10,692 nt of DNA. Source: an uncultured Collinsella sp. (GTDB lineage Bacteria; Actinomycetota; Coriobacteriia; Coriobacteriales; Coriobacteriaceae). Position numbers and translations under genes: made by a program. The notes beneath the pieces were generated by a model. It had not been told where the DNA came from, searched no databases, and was given only the letters and a program-made list of their open reading frames with translations. The stretch is taken from positions 1 through 10,692 of the forward strand of contig CABVAS010000035.1 of assembly GCA_902496375.1 (NCBI GenBank), written 5' to 3'. Shown one piece after another: positions 5,915 to 10,692 of this stretch (position 1 is the stretch's first letter; the number at the start of each line of letters is the position of its first letter).

Positions 5915-7159
5915 TCACTCTAGCCCGAGCAGATTAAGTCCCGCCACCGTCATCTTGCACACGAGCGGCCTTGCGGACACCTTTTCTAAATATCCGGCAG
6001 CGATTAGGCTCGACAATGACCTACTCGCTGTCGGCTTTGTCACATCGAGATAGCCCGACACACCATCAAGCGTAGATTCGCCAAAGGCACCGAAGATATG
6101 CATCTGTGCCGCATAAAACAGAATATCTTTTGCCCTTTCGGTAAACGTATCGTCGAGCTCATCGATCGCCCGCTTGAGATCATCGAGTTGTACGCGCTTT
6201 TCGGCCAAATCGCCCAGAACGGCATCTTGCGCTTGCTCGACCAAATCAAGAATCATTGCAACAAACGGAGTAGCCTCGCTACCGTTAAGGGGCCTCTCCA
6301 CCACGTCAAACGCCTTGTAATATGCGGTTTTATTCTCAGCAATCGTCCTGGAGAGCGACAACACCGTAGGCTGCGACAACGTCTCGTTCAGGCTCAACGC
6401 GAGAAGATATCTCCCCGTTCTCCCGTTACCGTCATAGAAGGGGTGAATATACTCAAAGAGAAAATGGCAGATTGAGGCTGCATAGAGGCTTGGGACATCT
6501 TCGCGATTGCTCAACTCTATCATCTTGCCAAGGAGGTCAAGGATTTCGGGCTCCGAGGAAACACCCTGATGCAGAATCTTGCCCCGACTGTTCTCGATCA
6601 CAACGGGACCCAAACGGAACATCTTGCCATCCGGACGGTCCTTCGGGTCAAGCACGCCCTTAGTGACGGCATCGAAAATCTCGCGGATATCCTCGGGTTT
6701 GCCGGGACGACTTGAACCATCCACCAGCTGAAGGTAGAGGCGAGCGAATTCAATAAAAGGAGTGTGCTCCTTTTCGGCGGCACCGCAAAGTTCGGCCGCA
6801 GCATCCTCCGCAGACTCCAGCGCCGCTTCAATCTGGCGCCGTGTGCTGTGCACACCCTCCATCTCGTTGCTGAAAACAACCTCCTCAAGCACCAGCGAAC
6901 GAATCGAGGCCCCCAAAGCCACATAAGGCAAGCTGTTCCACAGGTTGGAAATCTTTCGCTCTTTTCTGAGGATCCGCTCGCTAGCAACGGACAGGCTCAA
7001 AGGAACACAAGCGAACAGTTCGCCATGCTCAAGGTGAATTCCAGTCCGCACCGTGCCGTCGGCAGTAAGGCGCTCGCGCAGCAGCTCGTCATGGCAAGCA
7101 TAACGATCGGAGCTTGAATCTGCATAAAAGAGTTTTTCGAGCGTCTTGTACGCCATCAC
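5915..7159 (-). CDS. Fic family protein (putative AMP transferase), class II autoinhibited, with C-terminal winged helix
   Basis: This 414-residue protein belongs to the Fic family, which usually transfers AMP from ATP to protein hydroxyl groups. The catalytic motif is complete as HPFYDGNGRTGR at 239-250, with His239 as the base. An N-terminal SNEMEG at 97-102 fits the inhibitory (S/T)xxxE(G/N) motif, so Glu101 should hold the enzyme off in cis (class II). Residues about 365-410 look like a winged helix-turn-helix (VSGYLDVTKPTASRSLSSLIAAGYLEKV), an arrangement seen in Fic proteins that may bind DNA, possibly their own promoter. The minus-strand site AAAGGAGC (7173-7166) lies 7 nt from a GTG at 7159 and 10 nt from an ATG at 7156; the choice changes one residue. 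No separate antitoxin gene is adjacent. It converges on the TIR operon. Being in the same accessory block suggests shared transfer, not proven joint function. The target protein is unknown. Confidence 0.9.
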   Translation of the reverse strand: MMAYKTLEKLFYADSSSDRYACHDELLRERLTADGTVRTGIHLEHGELFACVPLSLSVASERILRKERKISNLWNSLPYVALGASIRSLVLEEVVFSNEMEGVHSTRRQIEAALESAEDAAAELCGAAEKEHTPFIEFARLYLQLVDGSSRPGKPEDIREIFDAVTKGVLDPKDRPDGKMFRLGPVVIENSRGKILHQGVSSEPEILDLLGKMIELSNREDVPSLYAASICHFLFEYIHPFYDGNGRTGRYLLALSLNETLSQPTVLSLSRTIAENKTAYYKAFDVVERPLNGSEATPFVAMILDLVEQAQDAVLGDLAEKRVQLDDLKRAIDELDDTFTERAKDILFYAAQMHIFGAFGESTLDGVSGYLDVTKPTASRSLSSLIAAGYLEKVSARPLVCKMTVAGLNLLGLE

Positions 7160-7199
7160 TTCATCGCTCCTTTGAAATCAAATAGCTTAATCGTCTTTC

Positions 7200-7228
7200 A
7201 TTATTTCGAATTAATCCGATATTTGCAA
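7200..7228 (-). promoter_or_regulatory. Candidate fic promoter
   Basis: On the minus strand TTGCAA (7228-7223, four of six -35 matches) and AATAAT (7205-7200, five of six -10 matches) are exactly 17 nt apart. They would give a leader of roughly 34 nt ending at the AAAGGAGC site. The surrounding 7160-7336 is strongly AT-rich and contains AATTAA three times (7210, 7227, 7278) and the direct repeat CTAATTTCA twice. These are possible sites for the winged helix of the Fic protein. No gene is seen in this gap. Confidence 0.35.
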
Positions 7229-7336
7229 TTAAGACTCAAGAAATGCATTGTCTAATTTCAGAATTTGAAGTATTGGGAATTAAGGTTTCCTTATTTGCAT
7301 AGCGAGCTAATTTCAAACCTCAGCAGAGCTTTATGC

Positions 7337-7380
7337 AAGAGGCGCGCTGCCTGCATCAATAGCAGGCAGTGCGCCTTCTT
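7337..7380 (+). terminator. Intrinsic terminator hairpin of the right composite repeat
   Basis: A stem of about 15 bp (7340-7354 with 7362-7376, one G-T wobble) closes the 7-nt loop atcaata. It is followed on the plus strand by the T-rich ttcttctgttc. It is nearly the same hairpin as at 568-606. Its T tract marks it as a plus-strand terminator, yet no plus-strand gene ends nearby; the closest upstream is the operon ending at 5787. Confidence 0.65.
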
Positions 7381-7391
7381 CTGTTCGAAAA

Positions 7392-7560
7392 GGAAACTGC
7401 ATCCCAGATTTTCGGCTCAGAATGGGGTGCACTTTCTGCAACGGGCTTCTCGCGGAAACTGTGTCCCGCTCTGAGTGTCTATTCCGGGATGCACTTTCCA
7501 AAGGGCCTTGTCCCGGAAAACGTGTCCCATTCCGAGCCTTCAAGCCGGGATGTACTTTCC
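7392..7560. repeat. Three 46-nt imperfect palindromic repeat units (right array)
   Basis: The units are 7392-7437, 7454-7499 and 7515-7560, each 46 nt and spaced 62 and 61 nt start to start. Each begins with GGAAA, reaches a TCCC about 14 nt in, and ends with the reverse-complement-like pattern GGG..GCACTTTC(C/T) or GGGATGTACTTTCC. The first spacer begins gcaacggg, as in the left array. The array lies just downstream of the antiporter stop on the minus strand. The remaining non-coding sequence to 7605 shows no further feature. Confidence 0.72.
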
Positions 7561-7605
7561 GCTAGAGGCTTCATCCGTCCCTGGTCTCTCCGAAGGGCCA
7601 CCTTG

Positions 7606-9167
7606 CTACTTGCCGTCGTCGTCCTCGGCTTCTTCTCTTGCATAGAGCTCCAGCATGCGGCGGCGGTATTCGCGCACGGCGAGCTTGGCACGCTCCAGGC
7701 GGCGGCGCTCACGCGGAGTCAGCTCGGACGGGTCAACCTCATCACCATAGGTCTTATCGGCAAGAAGATGCGCCGCATCCACGATGCGGGCATCGATGTG
7801 GCCGCTCGCCGCCTCGGCGGAAAGACGCTCGGCAATCGTATCAAGCGTAGGCAGGCCCTCGAATACGCGACCATGTCCATGCGAGGTCAGCAGCCCGTGC
7901 TCTCGTGCGAGCAGACCCGCCAAATCATGATGGGCACGCAAGATATCGAGCGCATCGGAAGGATGCTCGACGACCTCTGCCACGGCAGCTACCGGTGCGG
8001 CATCCACCACGCGGTAGAAGAGCTGCGCGAGCAGCGGCATCAAGAACACCGTGATGGCACCGGCGGCAACCATGACCGACGCGATATCTTGCGACAGCGC
8101 GCCCGCGTTGACGGCAACGCTTGTCACGGCAACGATGATCGGCAGGGCCGTGGTGCAGTAGAGCGCCACGGTGATGCGGCCATACGCCGAAACGTCACGC
8201 GTCGCGGGACAAATGCTCATAGAGATGAGAATGGGCACGGCGCGAATGATCAGCAACGCCACGATAAAGCCCGCGAGCAGCCCGGGGCGCGACGCCACGG
8301 CCGTCAGGTCGATCTTTGCGCCCGATACAGTAAAAAACACCGGAATCAAAAAGCCGTAGGCCAGGCCGTCGAGCTTGGTCTCGAGCGTAGGTTGCCCTCG
8401 GGGATGATATAGCGCAGGACAAAGCCGGCGGCAAAAGAACCCAACACGATGTCGAGGTCAAAGATGGCCGAGAACGCCACGAGCGTGACCAGGATGAGCA
8501 CCGTCAGGCGCACGAAGGTCTGCGACGTGGTGTCGGCGCGCTCCTCGACAAACGAAAAGAAGCGGCTGCCGACGCGCTTGGAGCGGCTTGGGACCACGGC
8601 CAGCAACACGCAAACCACCGCAAACAAGCCAAGGATTACGAGCGTTTGGATGCCAGTGCGAGCAGACAGCAGCACCGACATGGCGAGCACGGGACCGAGC
8701 TCGCCCCAAGTGCCATACGCGAGAATCGAGTCGCCCACGCGCGTTCCGGCAAGCGAACGCTCACGCATGATGGGCACGAGCGTGCCGAGCGCCGTCGAAG
8801 TGAGGGCAAGCGTCACGGCGATACCGTCGAAATGACTGACCGAGAACCACGGGGTAAAGCGCACGGCAAGCCAGGCGATACCAAACGTGACGGCCCACGT
8901 CGCCAAGCCGTAGCGCCCCTCGACGCCCGTGATGCTCTTGGGGTCGATCTCAAAGCCGGCAAGCAGGAACAAGAAGGCCAAGCCCAGCTCGGACACAAGC
9001 GAGACCTCGGCATCTACATGGATGACGCCGAGCATATGGGGTCCCAGCACCGCGCCGAGCACGAGCAAAAAGACCGTCTCGGGAACGGGTTTTCCGGGAA
9101 TCGCCGAGGCGATAAAAGGACTCGCAAAGGCCACGAGTGCGATGATGGCGAGCGAAACGAATGCCAT
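7606..9167 (-). pseudogene. CPA2-type cation:proton antiporter, split by a one-base frameshift
   Basis: Read from the ATG at 9167, the first part encodes about 270 residues of a monovalent cation:proton antiporter of the Kef/CPA2 kind. It has repeated membrane helices, the family segment LAFLFLLAGFEID, and ALTSTALGTLVPI in the middle. The reading reaches IIPEG and then derails to a TGA at 8348-8346. A second minus-strand frame continues the protein without overlap problems as PTLETKLDGLAYGF and then LIPVFFTVSGAKIDL, and runs to the TAG at 7606. One added base in the short G or C runs at 8390-8397 would restore about 520 residues. The C-terminal 130 residues are a charged cytoplasmic tail ending in EEAEDDDGK, without a TrkA-N domain. 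The start has AAAGG six bases upstream. Such proteins exchange Na+ or K+ for H+ at the inner membrane. The break could be a true mutation or a sequencing error. Confidence 0.82.
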
Positions 9168-9236
9168 GTGATGCCTTTCTCTTGTTTGCGCTTCACTGTA
9201 GCACCCTCGCCGTCCTCAACGCGCCGCGAGCTGTCG

Positions 9237-9297
9237 TATCATAGTGAGGTTTACAAACATGTGGCTCAAGGCGACCGCGAGGCTTGTCCCGTAAACC
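9237..9297 (+). promoter_or_regulatory. purL upstream region: possible -10 and leader dyad
   Basis: TATCAT at 9237-9242 is a plausible -10 for purL, but no good -35 is visible 16-18 nt upstream. Downstream of it, GGTTTAC (9248-9254) and GTAAACC (9291-9297) form a perfect 7-bp inverted repeat about 36 nt apart, which could close a leader stem. I do not recognise a PurBox or a known purine riboswitch here. The rest of the 9168-9351 gap shows no gene. Confidence 0.25.
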
Positions 9298-9351
9298 GAC
9301 CGCTGCCGCATACCGTACCGTACGCCCAACCGATCAGGAAGGCAGGAACCA

Positions 9352-10692
9352 ATGGTCTCTCGTATCTACGTGGAGAAGAAACCCGGGTTCGACGTCGAGG
9401 CTCAGCAGCTCAAGGGCGAGCTGACCGAAATTCTCGGCATCAAGGGCATCGAGGCCCTGAGGATCATCAACCGCTACGACGTCGAGGGCATCGACGAGGA
9501 GCTTTTCCGCTCCTGCGTGCCAACCGTCTTTAGCGAGCCCCAGGTCGATGTGACCTACGACGAGCTCCCCGCAAGCGATGGCGCCGTCTTTGCCGTCGAA
9601 TTCCTGCCTGGCCAGTTTGACCAGCGCGCCGACTCCGCCAGCGAGTGCGTGCAGCTCATCAGCCAGGGCGAGCGCCCCGCTGTGCGCTCCGCCAAGGTCT
9701 ATATGATCTCGGGCGCTCTGGACGAGGCCGCCATCGATGCCATCAAGCACTACGTGGTGAACCCCGTCGAGGCACGCATCGCCTCGCTCGACCTGCCCGA
9801 GACGCTGTACATGGAGACCCCCGAGCCCCAGCCCGTCGAGGTGCTCGACGGCTTCCGCGAGCTCGACGAGGCCGGCCTTGCCGCCTTTATCGCCGATCGC
9901 GGCCTTGCCATGGACGAGGCGGACATCGCCTTCTGCCAGCAGTACTTCCGCGATGAGGACCGCGACCCCACCATCACCGAGATTCGCGTGATCGACACCT
10001 ACTGGTCCGACCACTGCCGCCACACCACCTTCGGCACCGTCCTGGACGACGTGACGATCGACGACGCTGTGGTGCAGCAAGCCTTCGACCGTTACATGGA
10101 GATGCGCCACGAACTCGGCCGCGACGCCAAGCCCGTCTGCCTCATGGACATGGGCACCATCGGCGCCAAGTGGCTCAAGAAGCAGGGCATCCTCAAGAAC
10201 CTCGACGAGTCCGAGGAGATCAACGCCTGCACCGTCAAGGTGAAGGTGGACGTGAATGGGCAGGACGAGGACTGGCTGTTCCTCTTCAAGAACGAGACGC
10301 ACAACCACCCCACGGAGATCGAGCCCTTCGGCGGTGCCGCCACCTGCGTGGGCGGCGCCATCCGCGACCCGCTCTCGGGCCGCAGCTACGTGTACCAGGC
10401 CATGCGTGTCACCGGCGCCGGTGACCCCACCGTCCCGGTTTCCGAGACGCTCGAGGGTAAGCTGCCGCAGCGCAAGCTCGTGACCACTGCCGCCGCCGGC
10501 TACTCCAGCTACGGCAACCAGATCGGCCTTGCCACCGGTCAGGTCAACGAACTCTATCACCCCGGTTACGTGGCCAAGCGCATGGAGGTCGGCGCCGTCG
10601 TGGGCGCTACCCCGGCAAACCACGTGCGTCGCGAGTGCCCCGCCCCCACCGACAAGATCATCCTGTTGGGCGGCCGCACCGGCCGTGACGGC
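9352..10692 (+). CDS. purL: Phosphoribosylformylglycinamidine synthase, N-terminal 447 residues (runs off the window)
   Basis: The frame is open from the ATG at 9352 to the window end. PurL (FGAM synthase) makes formylglycinamidine ribonucleotide from FGAR, glutamine and ATP, the fourth step of de novo purine synthesis in the cytoplasm. Diagnostic motifs are SDHCRHTTF at 219-227, KNETHNHPTEIEPFGGAATC beginning at 313 and IRDPLSGR shortly after. These carry residues of the ATP-binding AIR-synthase-like domain. The N-terminal region (1-200) corresponds to the PurS-like and linker parts, so this is the large single-chain form; the second synthase half and the glutaminase domain should lie beyond the window. 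AGGA at 9344-9347 and AGGAAGG at 9336-9342 precede the start. Codons end mostly in G or C, unlike the operon at 926-5787, marking this as core-genome sequence. It is divergent from the antiporter gene, with 184 nt between the start codons. Confidence 0.96.
   Translation, partial: MVSRIYVEKKPGFDVEAQQLKGELTEILGIKGIEALRIINRYDVEGIDEELFRSCVPTVFSEPQVDVTYDELPASDGAVFAVEFLPGQFDQRADSASECVQLISQGERPAVRSAKVYMISGALDEAAIDAIKHYVVNPVEARIASLDLPETLYMETPEPQPVEVLDGFRELDEAGLAAFIADRGLAMDEADIAFCQQYFRDEDRDPTITEIRVIDTYWSDHCRHTTFGTVLDDVTIDDAVVQQAFDRYMEMRHELGRDAKPVCLMDMGTIGAKWLKKQGILKNLDESEEINACTVKVKVDVNGQDEDWLFLFKNETHNHPTEIEPFGGAATCVGGAIRDPLSGRSYVYQAMRVTGAGDPTVPVSETLEGKLPQRKLVTTAAAGYSSYGNQIGLATGQVNELYHPGYVAKRMEVGAVVGATPANHVRRECPAPTDKIILLGGRTGRDG

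Noticed and set aside
7392..7560. Regularly spaced repeats as a CRISPR array
   Set aside because: The units are imperfect palindromes whose arms are shared but whose centres vary, the 15-18 nt spacers are too short and partly conserved, and no cas genes are present.
7369..8412. 347-codon plus-strand open frame
   Set aside because: It runs through the palindromic repeats and opposite the antiporter, whose minus-strand reading has membrane helices and family motifs; the plus product is Arg/His-rich nonsense.
8646..9533. 295-codon plus-strand open frame across the antiporter and purL start
   Set aside because: Low-complexity charged product spanning two real genes and their promoters, with no motif and no ribosome-binding site.
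9334..10623. Long 429-codon open frame on the minus strand
   Set aside because: It lies opposite purL; it is a codon-bias shadow of GC-rich coding sequence, rich in Val, Leu, Gly and His without domain motifs, while the plus frame has clear PurL motifs.

Overview
The window looks like chromosomal DNA from a high-GC Gram-positive gut bacterium, most likely a Collinsella-like member of the Coriobacteriia. This is inferred from GC-rich housekeeping genes with G/C-ending codons, purine-rich Shine-Dalgarno sites and a large single-chain PurL. The genus call is an impression, not a computed result. The two ends carry GC-rich core-type genes (43 G/C of 60 in 9781-9840). The middle carries a much more AT-rich accessory block (18 G/C of 60 in 3661-3720).

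Layout. (1) 19-522: C-terminal part of a short-chain dehydrogenase that has lost its Rossmann N-terminus. (2) 568-730: an intrinsic terminator followed by two 46-nt imperfect palindromes. (3) 926-5787: one tightly packed plus-strand operon encoding an FHA-domain protein, an SPFH/YdjI-like protein with a C-terminal double CxxC zinc ribbon, a four-helix membrane protein, a TIR-like (CAP12/PycTIR type) protein with an intact catalytic-Glu motif, and a zinc-ribbon/TPR/coiled-coil protein. The last of these is split in two by a frameshift at a run of seven T. (4) 5915-7159, minus strand: a class II Fic protein with its own inhibitory motif and a C-terminal winged helix. (5) 7337-7560: a second copy of the terminator-plus-palindromes element, here with three palindromes, in the same orientation as the first. 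(6) 7606-9167, minus strand: a CPA2-type cation:proton antiporter broken by a one-base indel. (7) 9352-window end: the start of purL.

The point of greatest interest is the operon in (3). All its junctions are overlaps or short gaps, so the products are probably made together. A TIR NADase-type effector sits among a membrane-raft type SPFH protein, a membrane protein, a phosphopeptide-binding type domain and two zinc ribbons. This resembles an envelope-stress module of the Bacillus YdjG-YdjH-YdjI kind wired to an abortive-infection effector. No nucleotide cyclase, STING domain or PspA is visible in the window. A membrane-sensing, TIR-armed defence or stress system is therefore a hypothesis that the sequence suggests but does not prove.

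The composite repeat elements lie on both sides of the AT-rich block (operon plus fic). Three of the genes are broken in this sequence: the SDR, the zinc-ribbon protein and the antiporter. This fits a recombination-prone accessory site, although two of the breaks are single-base indels that sequencing error could also produce.
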